Source: JACNKJ01 sp964344565
Lineage (GTDB): Bacteria; Krumholzibacteriota; Krumholzibacteriia; JACNKJ01
Direction: 5' to 3'
Length of the DNA stretch: 64,000 nucleotides
Assembly: GCA_964344565.1 (NCBI GenBank)
Contig: CAYFNT010000012.1
Coordinates: 32,749 to 96,748, forward strand
Below the pieces are notes generated by a model. It had not been told where the DNA came from. It saw only the letters and a program-made list of their open reading frames with translations, and made no database searches. Positions 35,725 to 44,556 of this stretch are shown here, in pieces. The position numbers and the translations under genes were made by a program. Positions within the stretch are counted from its first letter, which is position 1, and each line of letters begins with the position of its first letter.

Positions 35725-36001
35725 TTCGCACCTCCCCTTCCTTCTTCTCCGGCAGGACGAAGATGGCGAAGTCGGGGCAGATCACTTCGCAGAGGTCGCA
35801 GTCGACGCATCGATCGGCCTGCTTCACTTCCGGATAGTGATAACCCTTGGCATTGAACTCGGCGGACATGACGAGCACGTCCCGCGGACAGAACTCCGCG
35901 CAGAACTCGCAGCCTTTGCAACGTTCGATGATGATGTGGATGTCGCCACGCGGGACTTTGATATCGTGGACATCGAGGGGCTCGCGCCAATACCGCGGCA
36001 T
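35711..36001 (-). CDS. korD: Ferredoxin-like delta subunit, first gene of the kor-hdr operon
   Basis: A 96-aa protein with two [4Fe-4S] motifs, CKGCEFCAEFCP (about 28-39) and CVDCDLCEVICP (about 65-76), as in KorD/PorD subunits that take electrons from the thiamine subunit. ATG 36001 has AGAGG seven bases upstream. All nine genes from here to 26858 run on the minus strand with overlaps or gaps under 40 bp, so they are one transcription unit. Confidence 0.9.
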   Translation of the reverse strand: MPRYWREPLDVHDIKVPRGDIHIIIERCKGCEFCAEFCPRDVLVMSAEFNAKGYHYPEVKQADRCVDCDLCEVICPDFAIFVLPEKKEGEVRSEAS

Positions 36002-36154
36002 CTTGTCCTCTTCCCGGTGAGGGTGGAAGAGCGAGGTTAGTAACCGCTTACTCCGACCCTTACCCTGAGCTGGAAGTGATGCTTCCCCACAAGTCGAACC
36101 GAGGAGAAGCCGGGCCGACAGAACGATCCAAGGACCGTCTTTATTTAGAGTTAA

Positions 36155-36183
36155 AGATACACGGGTCTTGAGATCTTGTAAAC
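36155..36183 (-). promoter_or_regulatory. Sigma-70-like promoter of the kor-hdr operon
   Basis: On the minus strand TTTACA (five of six), exactly 17 bp, then TATCTT (four of six). It is the only good pair upstream of korD. Confidence 0.55.
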
Positions 36184-36205
36184 ATCAAAATGGCGCCAGG
36201 AATAC

Positions 36206-36241
36206 GAGTTTTCCCCAATTTTCAGAGAAAGGGAAACTCGA
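36206..36241. repeat. Imperfect inverted repeat CGAGTTT(T)CCC / GGGAAACTCG
   Basis: Ten-base arms with one extra T on the left and about 15 bases between them, just upstream of the kor-hdr promoter. It could be a regulator site or a hairpin; neither is shown. Confidence 0.35.
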
Positions 36242-36391
36242 CGATGGCCCTTCGAGCGCTCCGTTTCGGTAGGACGAGATCTCTCACGATGGCAGCGTCT
36301 GGGGCCTGCCTCAGAGTCGGCAGGAAGGGCCCTCGGCAAGTTTCCAATTGGACCGTGGACGGTTCCTCAGCTCAGGCAGCGATGGCAGGTT

Positions 36392-36405
36392 TGTACACGT
36401 GTACA
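36392..36405. promoter_or_regulatory. Palindromic operator candidate, copy 1
   Basis: Perfect 14-bp palindrome TGTACACGTGTACA with a central CG, the shape of LacI-family operators. It lies 68 bp upstream of the GH57 start codon and ends 37 bp before the TATAAT box. Two other copies sit in the glucan region. Confidence 0.65.
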
Positions 36406-36442
36406 CATCTGGCCGGTAGCGGGCAGCGGGCCGTGGATTTGC

Positions 36443-36448
36443 TATAAT
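36443..36448 (+). promoter_or_regulatory. Candidate -10 box of the secreted GH57 gene
   Basis: A perfect TATAAT 25 bp before the start codon. There is no recognisable -35, which would fit control by a bound activator; the operator candidate lies just upstream. Confidence 0.45.
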
Positions 36449-36472
36449 CGAATCCCAGCCCGAAAGGACACC

Positions 36473-39400
36473 ATGCGCAAGGCACTGCTTCTCCTGTTCC
36501 TCGCCGGGGCGAGTCTGGCTTCCACCGGCGTCCACACGACCTACCTCTGGCACATGCATCAGCCCATCTACTGGCCGGACGAGAGCGTTTGGACACCCGG
36601 ACGTTACCAAACCGCCTACGAAACCCTCCTTGGCGGCTATTGCCAGAACGACCTGGCCGAGATCTTCGGCAAGGACGACCGCATCGGCGACTACCAATGG
36701 TATCCCCGGGATGCGGTGGCCAGCATGCTGGACCTGCCCGAGGCGGGAGCGCAGGTGTCCTTCGCGGGGGCGCTGGTCGAGAACATCGAGAGCCTGGCCG
36801 AGGCAGGCTGGGACGGTGGGGTCTACGCGAGCGACTGGACCTCGCACTACCGCGAGGCGAGGGGCTGGACCACGAGCGCCGGCGAGCCCAGGCTGGAGCC
36901 GCTGGTGGTGGGATTCCATCACGCCATCGCGCCGCTCATGGACGATGTGGCTTTCCGCATGGAGCTCGCCTGCGCCAAGGCCATCTACGACGAGGCCTGG
37001 GGCGACTCGAATTTCTCGCGAGGTTTCTTCCCCGCCGAGATGTGCTTCAGCGAGCGCCTCATTCCCGCCCTGGTCGACGCGGGCCTCGACTGGTCGGTGG
37101 TGGGGGATCTGCATATCGCGCGGGCCTGCGAGAACTATCCCTATCAGGCGAATCTGGACAACTGCGACCCGCCCAACCGGGCCGACCAGGTGAATCCGCC
37201 CCAGAGCGACTGGACCAACCACAGCATTCCACGGGGCGTGACGCTCAAAGTGCCCTACCCTTACGGCTTCACGCCGCACCGGGCCGAGTACGTGGACCCG
37301 TCCACTGGCGAGGTTTCGAACCTGGTGGTGGTGCCGGCCGCCAACGCCATGAGTTGGGACGAGGGTTACGGCATGTTCGGCACGGGTTCCATCGACGCCA
37401 TCGCCGGGAGCAACGATCCTGCGCATCCCATGCTGATTCTGCTGGCCCATGACGGCGACAACGCCTGGAGCGGCGGACACAGCTACTACTACGAATCGGT
37501 GCCCAACTTCTCCCACGCCGCCGCGGACGCGGGCTACACGCCGAGCACGGTGGCGACCTATCTCGAACATCATCCGGTTCCGCTCGACGACGTGGTGCAT
37601 GTGGAGGACGGCGGATGGGTGAACGCCGACGGCGACTTCGGCAGCCCGCAATTCATCAACTGGAACTGGCCGCCGGTGGACGCGGCGGGGAACTTCGACA
37701 TACCCGGCGGATGGGCGGAGGACGAGCGCAACTGGGCCGTGCTCACGGCGGCGCAGAACGTGGTGGAATCCGCCGAGGCCGTGGGCGGCGCGCCCGATCC
37801 CGAGCGCGTGGTCTTCCCCTTGAGCGGGGCCAGCGCCGTGGAGCGGGCCTGGCATTTCCTGCTGGCGGGCTACGAGAGCGGCTACATGTACTACGGCTCG
37901 TCGCTGGACATGGAAGTGAAGGCCACCCTCGCCTGCAATGCGGCCCTCGAGGCGGCCCTGCCCCTGGCCGAGAGCGGTGCCGATATCGTAGCGCCCAGTA
38001 TCTGGCTGCCCCAACGCCTGCCATGGAATCCGGGCGGCAAGGGCGGCGGCAGCCTCTGGGGATATCCCGGCGGCGCGGGCGCGGACATGAGCCGCGACTT
38101 CTTCGTCTGGACCTTCATCCACGACATCTCGGGACTCTCGCGTGTCGAGATCATGGTCCGCGAGGATCTGGACGGCCACAACGATCCCGGCAGCCACGAC
38201 AACGAAATCTACGCGGGGGGGCCTGAGGTGGGCGCCTGGTCGGCCCTGCCCATGAACCATCGCGCGATGCCCCTGGGCGAGCCCTGGGACATCCCGGGCA
38301 TCGATTTCACGGTGCTGCCCGAGCGCATCGCCGACGAGTACTGGATCGAATTGACGGGCTACGGCGATGTGCTGCTGGACTACTACGTGGAGGCCGAGGA
38401 TTCTCTGGGCAACGTGAAGAGGAGTCCCATCCAGCACGTCTACGTGGGCACGGGCGACGCGGGCGGCGACGGTTCGGCATGGTGGGAGCCCGAACTTCCG
38501 GAAGCCGGCGATTGGATCACCGTCTACTACGATCCTGCCGGTGGACCCCTGGACGGCGCGGCGGAGATCATCCTGCACCACGGCATCAACGGCTGGCAGG
38601 AAGTAGGTGATACGCCCATGGACTGGAACCTCGTCGACGAGCACTGGCATAAGGGCATCCAGCTGCCTGAGCACGCGTCGAGTTTCGAGTTCGTCTTCCA
38701 CGACGGCCTCGGCAACTGGGACAACAACGGCGGCGCCGATTGGATCGTGCCCGTGAGCGGCGGAGGCGGCGGCTTCGTCATGGACGGCCTTCTCGATGAG
38801 GGCGTATTGCAGATCTCCGGCGACGGGATGAACCTCTGGGTCGCCCGCGAAGGCGACCAGCTCTATCTCGCGACCGAGGGTACCGGCGCGACGGGGCTCG
38901 ATCACTTCCTCTTCCTGCTCGACGAACCGGGCGCTCCAGTTTCCGCACCCTGGGCCAAGGCGGGACAGGTTCTGCCCTGGGCCTACTATCTCGGGGCCGA
39001 GAGCTCCAACGGCTGGTTCGCTTGGTTCGATGCTGGCAGCAATGTGCAGATCGGTCCCGAGTTCTCATCGGCCCAGGGCGAGGTGCTCGAAGGATTGCTC
39101 GATCTCGACTCGCTCTTTGCATCCGTTCCGCCGGAAAGCCTCTGGGTGGCCGCCGCGGGATACGACGATCCCGACGCAGGTTCCCTGATTGCCCAGGCGC
39201 CCTTCGGCGACGGCGACGGCGACATGGAAGCGCACGAGTACTATCTACTCCTGGACCTGTCCACCCGGGTGGACGAGTCGCCCGAGGCGCCGCTCGCGGT
39301 CTCGCTTTATCCGAATCCCTTCAACCCGGATGTCCGCCTGAGTTTGGACAGCCCGGATGGTGACCTGACAATACGCATCTATGACCTGGAAGGCCGCTAC

Positions 39401-39559
39401 GTCGCGACCCTCCACGAGGGGCTTGCTGCGGAGGGTCGCCACATTTTGGGTTGGAACGGACAGAATGCGCGCGGGTACCCCTGCCCTAGCGGGATCTACC
39501 TGTTCCAGATCAGCTGTGGAACGGAGGCTCGAAGCTTGAAGGGTCTGCTCCTGAAATAA
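36473..39559 (+). CDS. Secreted GH57 alpha-glucan hydrolase with FlgD-type tail
   Basis: A 1028-aa exported enzyme. After a signal peptide (1-17) the GH57 domain begins with 'YLWHMHQPIYWP' (region 1, His-x-His-Gln-Pro). The likely nucleophile is Glu189 in 'GFFPAEMCFSERLIP', and 'LILLAHDGDNAWSGG' follows near 330. This resembles GH57 amylopullulanase or alpha-amylase types acting on starch or glycogen. A starch-binding-like beta-sandwich ('WITVYYDPAGGPLDGAAEI') lies near 685, then a CBM9/DOMON-like domain (about 770-930), then a FlgD-like domain with 'SLYPNPFNPDVRLSL' ending in SLKGLLLK. GAAAGGA precedes the ATG. An operator palindrome lies upstream. The domain order suggests surface attachment or release outside the cell. 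Confidence 0.85.
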   Translation: MRKALLLLFLAGASLASTGVHTTYLWHMHQPIYWPDESVWTPGRYQTAYETLLGGYCQNDLAEIFGKDDRIGDYQWYPRDAVASMLDLPEAGAQVSFAGALVENIESLAEAGWDGGVYASDWTSHYREARGWTTSAGEPRLEPLVVGFHHAIAPLMDDVAFRMELACAKAIYDEAWGDSNFSRGFFPAEMCFSERLIPALVDAGLDWSVVGDLHIARACENYPYQANLDNCDPPNRADQVNPPQSDWTNHSIPRGVTLKVPYPYGFTPHRAEYVDPSTGEVSNLVVVPAANAMSWDEGYGMFGTGSIDAIAGSNDPAHPMLILLAHDGDNAWSGGHSYYYESVPNFSHAAADAGYTPSTVATYLEHHPVPLDDVVHVEDGGWVNADGDFGSPQFINWNWPPVDAAGNFDIPGGWAEDERNWAVLTAAQNVVESAEAVGGAPDPERVVFPLSGASAVERAWHFLLAGYESGYMYYGSSLDMEVKATLACNAALEAALPLAESGADIVAPSIWLPQRLPWNPGGKGGGSLWGYPGGAGADMSRDFFVWTFIHDISGLSRVEIMVREDLDGHNDPGSHDNEIYAGGPEVGAWSALPMNHRAMPLGEPWDIPGIDFTVLPERIADEYWIELTGYGDVLLDYYVEAEDSLGNVKRSPIQHVYVGTGDAGGDGSAWWEPELPEAGDWITVYYDPAGGPLDGAAEIILHHGINGWQEVGDTPMDWNLVDEHWHKGIQLPEHASSFEFVFHDGLGNWDNNGGADWIVPVSGGGGGFVMDGLLDEGVLQISGDGMNLWVAREGDQLYLATEGTGATGLDHFLFLLDEPGAPVSAPWAKAGQVLPWAYYLGAESSNGWFAWFDAGSNVQIGPEFSSAQGEVLEGLLDLDSLFASVPPESLWVAAAGYDDPDAGSLIAQAPFGDGDGDMEAHEYYLLLDLSTRVDESPEAPLAVSLYPNPFNPDVRLSLDSPDGDLTIRIYDLEGRYVATLHEGLAAEGRHILGWNGQNARGYPCPSGIYLFQISCGTEARSLKGLLLK

Positions 39560-39609
39560 GGACTCGGGATGAAAGTGGCCACCTGGGTGATTCGATCCTG
39601 GAAGAGAGA

Positions 39610-41070
39610 GTGGTTTTGCGGATTCTGATCCTGATAATATCAATGATGACAAGCGGATCTGTATACGCACTAACTCTCGATGCAGCGAGGGAGTTTCTGC
39701 AGTGCCTTCGATCATCCCCTGATTCAGCTGAGCAGTTTGTGCATCCCGACGACTTGAAGATTTCTCGTCGATTGGGAATCACCTATCCCGAATCGCAATC
39801 GAAGGCACTGATCTCCTGGGGATTGACCGAAGAAGAGAGGCGGCGATTGTCCCAGACGACAATCGAGCAGCAGATCCGAATCGATCAGCTGGAAGACGGC
39901 TACTCCAGACTCATCCTCTTTCCAGACGATACCATCGCGTCGCGCTCATGGATCTTCAAGGATGGCAAGCAGGTATCGTCCATCCTCTACAAGGTGAAGG
40001 ATTGGGTGCTTCGCGAGTCGAAACATTTCAGGTTTTATCTGAGTGATCCGTCGCGATTCCATGATAAGAATGTCGAGGTGCTCGAGGCATTTCTGGTGGA
40101 GACGGCTGAGTTGCTTGGAATCACGGAATCCCGACTGGAGCGGCTCGAGGACGAGAAGATCATCTATTGCTTCTGCCAGAATCAGGAAGAGATCCGTGAT
40201 CTGACGGGCTTCTTCGCGAGGGGGATGTACATTCTCTCCCATGATCTAATCGTGTCGACCTACAGTTCACACGCCCATGAACTCGCTCATCTCTTGATCA
40301 ACTACAGACTTGGCACTCCGCACCTGTTCACTCATCCCATGCTCCTGGAAGGCTTCGCCGTCGCAAGGGGAGGGAGAGGGGGCAGGGCTCCGCGGATTCA
40401 GCATCAATTGGGTGCTTTCTTGCATCGATCCGGTTGGGTGACTCCGGATGATCTGCTGGATGCTGCCTCCTTCTTCCGGCTCAACGCATCCATTTCCTAT
40501 CCGGGGAGCGCCCTGTACAACGAGTTCCTCATCGAATGTCTGGGCATCGAGAAGTACCTGAAGCTCTACCTGGAGTCGGGCGGCGATGCCGAACGAGTCT
40601 CATATCTACGGATCTCTTCAAAGGATTTGCCGGATGAATCCCGCTGGCTGGCCTATCTAGATTCTCAACCCACGATAGGGGCTGTCGCACCGTCGGCTGG
40701 TGCGTTTCCTTCAACTTCGGATCCAGTACTGTTCGAGAACGATCCCGATGCTGATCGCTATAGGTTCGTCCTGCCCGAAGTCGCGGTTCTGGTCGATGGC
40801 TCTGAAGTATCCGACTACAGGAGCTTCCTGTTCAAAGAACTGGTCCCGGACAGGCCCTACTCCGGAGGCCGGTACCTGTTGACCTGTTCACGTGCGGAAG
40901 TCGGGCTGTACGACCTATACACGAATACCATGATCGCCCACTATGCGGCTGCGTTCGCGGAGAATTCTATCGAGATACCCGAGAACGATGGTCGGTACAG
41001 CTTCACAATCGAGGCGGACTTGTTCGATCTGGACATCGATCCACCCCGTTTCGAGTTGGCGAGAGAGTAG
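39610..41070 (+). CDS. Exported HExxH (gluzincin-like) metallopeptidase homologue
   Basis: A 486-aa protein starting at GTG 39610 with a signal peptide 'ILILIISMMTSGSVYA'. Near the middle, 'SSHAHELAHLLINYRLG' holds a zinc-binding His-Glu-x-x-His, and 'HPMLLEGFAVARGG' about 20 residues later offers the third ligand Glu. This is the arrangement of Peptidase_MA-like gluzincins. The N-terminal 150 residues and the C-terminal 130 are not recognised. The gene is distinctly AT-richer than its neighbours and has a weak ribosome site (GGAAGA), which suggests recent acquisition or low expression. It lies 50 bp after the GH57 gene and may share its transcript. Substrate unknown. Confidence 0.65.
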   Translation: MVLRILILIISMMTSGSVYALTLDAAREFLQCLRSSPDSAEQFVHPDDLKISRRLGITYPESQSKALISWGLTEEERRRLSQTTIEQQIRIDQLEDGYSRLILFPDDTIASRSWIFKDGKQVSSILYKVKDWVLRESKHFRFYLSDPSRFHDKNVEVLEAFLVETAELLGITESRLERLEDEKIIYCFCQNQEEIRDLTGFFARGMYILSHDLIVSTYSSHAHELAHLLINYRLGTPHLFTHPMLLEGFAVARGGRGGRAPRIQHQLGAFLHRSGWVTPDDLLDAASFFRLNASISYPGSALYNEFLIECLGIEKYLKLYLESGGDAERVSYLRISSKDLPDESRWLAYLDSQPTIGAVAPSAGAFPSTSDPVLFENDPDADRYRFVLPEVAVLVDGSEVSDYRSFLFKELVPDRPYSGGRYLLTCSRAEVGLYDLYTNTMIAHYAAAFAENSIEIPENDGRYSFTIEADLFDLDIDPPRFELARE

Positions 41071-41102
41071 GCCGCGCTACGTCGATTCAGTGAACCTGGC
41101 CT

Positions 41103-43172
41103 TCAGAGTTTTTCCAATCGCAGCCGATAGCCGAAGACCGCCGGCTTGCCCTTGCCGAGGGTCACGGGAACGCAGACGGCGATCCAGGAACCCTGGTAGA
41201 CGCGCTCGAAGCCGTCCTCGGACATGCTCACCGTTTCGATGGGCTCGCGCCAGATTCTCAAGCCCTCACCCTCGATGATCACCGACAGGCCCGACCACTC
41301 GTCGCGCAATTCGAAGGTCGAGGACGGCGACTCCCAGCCGCGACTGCGAAGCTGCGGCTCGTCGGCCTTCGCGCCGTCCACGAGGAAGTAGCGATCGTGG
41401 GCCTCCGGCGCCAGGAAGTTGAAGTTCCATCCCGAGGCGAAGGTGAGGTTCTTCTCGGTCTCGCCGATGTATTTGAGCTGGTAATCCACTTTCAGGGCGC
41501 GGCCCTCGTCGTCCCAGCGCAGGCTCTTTCGGATCTTCAGGCTGGCATCGTCCAGCTCGCCGGATGACCTCAGCCGCAATTCTCCCTGGGGATCCTCCGG
41601 AACTTCGGCCGAGAAACACCAGGATCGCAGATCGAGCAGGCTCGTCTCGTAGGGGGCCGAATCCGCGCCCGCCTCGTAGATTCGATCCTCGAGACCGGCT
41701 CGGGTGTGCGGATCGTAGACGAGCAGCTTCTCGAGGCCGCGCTCCTTGGCGGCCTTGACCTCGTGGATGGAGAGGGAACTGTCTTCGTCCGGCGAGAGCG
41801 CGTCGGCGACATCGCGATGATAGAATTCGCGGCGCCTGGAGAGCGTGTTGGTCACGGGAAAGGGTTTCTCGAGGAAATCGAGTTCCCTGACCGTACCGCC
41901 GTCGTCGGGCTTCAGGAAGAGCTGGGCATGGGGGCTCGTCCAGTGGATCTCCTCGCGGCCGTCCATGTCGAGGTCGCGCCGAGCCATCGAATAGCCGTTC
42001 GCGGCCAGCATGGCCTCGGCGCGCACGATGCGCTCGAAGACGGCTTGCCGGAGGTGGGGCAGGTAGAGTCCGCCGAAGAGACCGTGCCAGTAGGCGCAGT
42101 TGCACTGGGACTGTAGAACCTGGTCGCGAGCCTGCTCGCGCAGGGCATTGGGAATGCCCTCGGCCGTCTCGCAGCGTTCGCTGGCCAGGAGCATTCGCTT
42201 GTGCATCCAGTGGCTTTCCGGGTACTTCACGAAGAAGTTGCGCCAGAAACCGCCGCGCAGGAATGGGGCGTCATCGGGACGGTCGCCGAGGCTCAGGCCC
42301 AGATTGTGGAAGCGCTCGGCCGCCTTTTCCGGCAGGGACCACTCGCCCATCTCCTGATAACTTCCCGTGGGAAGGTAGGCGCTGCCGCGGGGCTTCCGTT
42401 CGTCGAGCCATTGGGAATAGAGCACCGTGCGCGCGAGTTCGCTCTCCTCGAGGTAGGCGAAGAGCTCGTCGAGGTAGCCTTGCTCGTAGCAGTGTTCATG
42501 GGTGCCGCGCCAGAGTCCGAACTTCTCGCCGTCGTCGAAGAGCACGCCGAGACCGTTTTCCGGCAGGGCCGCGAGATGCTCGTTCAGCTCCGGGATAGGG
42601 CGGAAAGGGATGAGATAGCGCAGGGCCATGGAAACGGGAAAGATCGCTACGGCGCGGCCGCCTTCCTCGCTGAGGAAGTGTCCGTGCAGGGCCTCGGGCG
42701 CGAACCCCGCTCCGAGGAAATGACTGTCGTCGAGCAGGACATAGTCCACGCCCTCCTCGGCCAACACCCGAGGCAGGTGAGGTTCCCATATCCGCTCGGC
42801 CAGCCAGAAACCGCGGGGGCGAACGCCGAAGAGCTTCTCGACCTCGCCCTGCATGCGGCGGATCTGAGCGCGTTGATCCCGCTCGGGCAGCACGCTGAGG
42901 ATGGGCTCCCAGTAGGCTCCGCCGACGACCTCGGCCTGTCCGGCCTCGACCAGAGCGCGCAGTCGTTTCAGATACTCGGGGCGCGCGTTCTTCATCCACT
43001 CCAGCAGGGGGCCGCTGGTGTGGAAGCTCATCTTCACCGAAGGATGCTTCTCGAGTACGTCGAAGAAGGGCCCGTAGGCGCGCTGAAAAGCGTCTTCGAT
43101 CACATGACCGAAGTTGCCGACGGGCTGGTGGTTGTGCACGCCGAGGGCGAGAGAGGCGCGCGCCGGCATCAT
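41103..43172 (-). CDS. GH57 4-alpha-glucanotransferase
   Basis: A 689-aa cytoplasmic enzyme without signal peptide, close in layout to the Thermococcus litoralis 4-alpha-glucanotransferase (about 660 aa). Region 1 is 'ALGVHNHQPVGNFGHV'. The nucleophile is Glu126 in 'RGFWLAERIWEPHLP', and the acid/base Asp (213 or 214) lies in 'VLFDDGEKFGLWRGTHE'. The C-terminal half contains the usual beta-sandwich ('WTSPHAQLFLKPDDGG', 'GWNFNFLAPEAHDRYF'). It would rearrange maltodextrins by transferring glucan chains, feeding the phosphorylase at 59030. It is the last gene of the seven-gene glucan operon, and its start overlaps the upstream stop (ATGATG). Confidence 0.92.
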   Translation of the reverse strand: MMPARASLALGVHNHQPVGNFGHVIEDAFQRAYGPFFDVLEKHPSVKMSFHTSGPLLEWMKNARPEYLKRLRALVEAGQAEVVGGAYWEPILSVLPERDQRAQIRRMQGEVEKLFGVRPRGFWLAERIWEPHLPRVLAEEGVDYVLLDDSHFLGAGFAPEALHGHFLSEEGGRAVAIFPVSMALRYLIPFRPIPELNEHLAALPENGLGVLFDDGEKFGLWRGTHEHCYEQGYLDELFAYLEESELARTVLYSQWLDERKPRGSAYLPTGSYQEMGEWSLPEKAAERFHNLGLSLGDRPDDAPFLRGGFWRNFFVKYPESHWMHKRMLLASERCETAEGIPNALREQARDQVLQSQCNCAYWHGLFGGLYLPHLRQAVFERIVRAEAMLAANGYSMARRDLDMDGREEIHWTSPHAQLFLKPDDGGTVRELDFLEKPFPVTNTLSRRREFYHRDVADALSPDEDSSLSIHEVKAAKERGLEKLLVYDPHTRAGLEDRIYEAGADSAPYETSLLDLRSWCFSAEVPEDPQGELRLRSSGELDDASLKIRKSLRWDDEGRALKVDYQLKYIGETEKNLTFASGWNFNFLAPEAHDRYFLVDGAKADEPQLRSRGWESPSSTFELRDEWSGLSVIIEGEGLRIWREPIETVSMSEDGFERVYQGSWIAVCVPVTLGKGKPAVFGYRLRLEKL

Positions 43173-44545
43173 TCCCCGTCCTGGTCGATGGGGATGACGA
43201 CGACTGAGCCGGGACTCTCGATAGTGCCGGCGGGAATCGGATCTTCCATGGCAGTTTCATTGGCGGCCGCGAGAATTGCGTAAACACCCAATCTAGAAAG
43301 CACCGGCACACTTCCTTCTCCGCCAAGTTCCGGGTAGAGCAGACTCCAGGGGATGGCAAGCTCAAAGGCATCAGTGGAGCGGTTCATGTTTACCACTTCC
43401 ACAGGCGTGGCGTACCCAGTACTCGGATCAACTACTGCCATGGTCGGTGGACTATCTCCGTATGCACAGGCGATGAACTCGATGCCGAAATCCGGAACGG
43501 ATGAGAAATCGATGTTCTTGTTCATGTATGAGAGTGGGGCCGTGTAGTCCTCTTCCCCGTTTAGCAAACCAAGATCATTCAGGCCAGTCTGGGCACCATA
43601 GTCTACGTCTAGATAGAAGAGGACGGCATTCGTCCAGGCGGTATTGAACTCACCTGAGAGACCCAAGTATAAAGTATCGCCAGTCCAACTGGTATGAAGG
43701 GAATCAAGCTCCCATCCCACTATCCACCAAGGGCTATCGACGTTGTTGCCGTCGAAGGCTTCCCAGCCCTCGTCGATGATTCCGTCGATAGTTCTCTCGT
43801 TCCAGGGTTGGTCGGGGTTGGCGCTCTCCAAGGGCTCGCCGAAAGCGAAATCGAAACTCGCAACCTGCCCGCCGGACACGCGCACCTGTTCGGTGAGGCT
43901 GCCGTATCCGTTGGCCGTGGCGATGAGCGTGTAGAGGCTGTCGGCGAGGTTGGCGAACTCGTAGTCGCCACCGTCGGCCTGGACCGTCCAGAGCTGGGCG
44001 TCGCCGTGTTCGTTCTCCGCCCAGATCTCGACGGTCGCCGCCGGCGGATCGGGACCCTCGAAGCTCATGCCGCCGGCGATGCCGCCGGTGGCCAGATCGA
44101 GTTCGTGGGAATAGCGCAGGGACTGGTCGTTCATCCAGATCTTGTAGAATCCCGGAGGACCTTCTGTGGAGATCACACAATGGGCGGGATCACCGCTCTG
44201 GAAGACCAGCAGGCCCTCTTCATCGGGGCTGGAGCCGAAATTCTCTGGTTCCCAACTCGCTCCCGTCGTGAACTTGAAACGGATCTCGGTGTCGCTCCCA
44301 TAATCCGATTCCAGTACCGAAACCCAGATCGACCAGACATAGTCTGCCTCAAGGCTCAGATAGTGTCTCGGATCCGTCGGATCCCAGTTCACGCCTGAGA
44401 AATCGCCATTGATTTGAATGTCGGGGAACTCGGATACGTACTCCGAAGGCGGCGCGCCCGGGGCCTCCAGGACGGGACCCTCCGGATTGGGCAGGCAGGC
44501 AGCCATGAGAACCAGCACGATGAAAGCGGGTGCGATGCGTTGCAT
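43169..44545 (-). CDS. Lipoprotein of the glucan operon
   Basis: A 458-aa predicted lipoprotein: signal sequence 'MQRIAPAFIVLVLMAAC' with lipobox Leu-Met-Ala-Ala-Cys17. ATG 44545 follows GGAG. Residues about 35-160 ('DIQINGDFSGVNWDPTDPR') form a beta-rich domain reminiscent of surface glycan-binding proteins. About 165-235 is a carboxypeptidase-regulatory-like sandwich ('LYTLIATANGYGSLTEQVRV'). From about 245 ('RTIDGIIDEGWEAFDGNN') there is a CBM9/DOMON-like domain. By position it may play the glycan-capturing role that SusE/F proteins have in Bacteroidetes; no homology is claimed. Base composition alternates between GC-rich and AT-richer patches within the gene. Confidence 0.75.
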   Translation of the reverse strand: MQRIAPAFIVLVLMAACLPNPEGPVLEAPGAPPSEYVSEFPDIQINGDFSGVNWDPTDPRHYLSLEADYVWSIWVSVLESDYGSDTEIRFKFTTGASWEPENFGSSPDEEGLLVFQSGDPAHCVISTEGPPGFYKIWMNDQSLRYSHELDLATGGIAGGMSFEGPDPPAATVEIWAENEHGDAQLWTVQADGGDYEFANLADSLYTLIATANGYGSLTEQVRVSGGQVASFDFAFGEPLESANPDQPWNERTIDGIIDEGWEAFDGNNVDSPWWIVGWELDSLHTSWTGDTLYLGLSGEFNTAWTNAVLFYLDVDYGAQTGLNDLGLLNGEEDYTAPLSYMNKNIDFSSVPDFGIEFIACAYGDSPPTMAVVDPSTGYATPVEVVNMNRSTDAFELAIPWSLLYPELGGEGSVPVLSRLGVYAILAAANETAMEDPIPAGTIESPGSVVVIPIDQDGE

Positions 44546-44556
44546 GCTCACTCCGA

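Larger units (their letters stand above)
36002..36472. other. 471-bp divergent regulatory region (kor-hdr operon / GH57 gene)
   Basis: No credible gene lies here; a short frame at 36190-36447 has no ribosome site or recognisable sequence. It holds the kor-hdr promoter, an imperfect inverted repeat (36206-36241), a TGTACACGTGTACA palindrome and a TATAAT box for the GH57 gene, each listed separately. The kor-hdr leader would be about 147 nt. Confidence 0.7.

Noticed and set aside
36190..36447. Open frame of 85 codons in the 471-bp intergenic region
   Set aside because: No ribosome site, no motif, and it overlaps the operator candidate and the TATAAT box.
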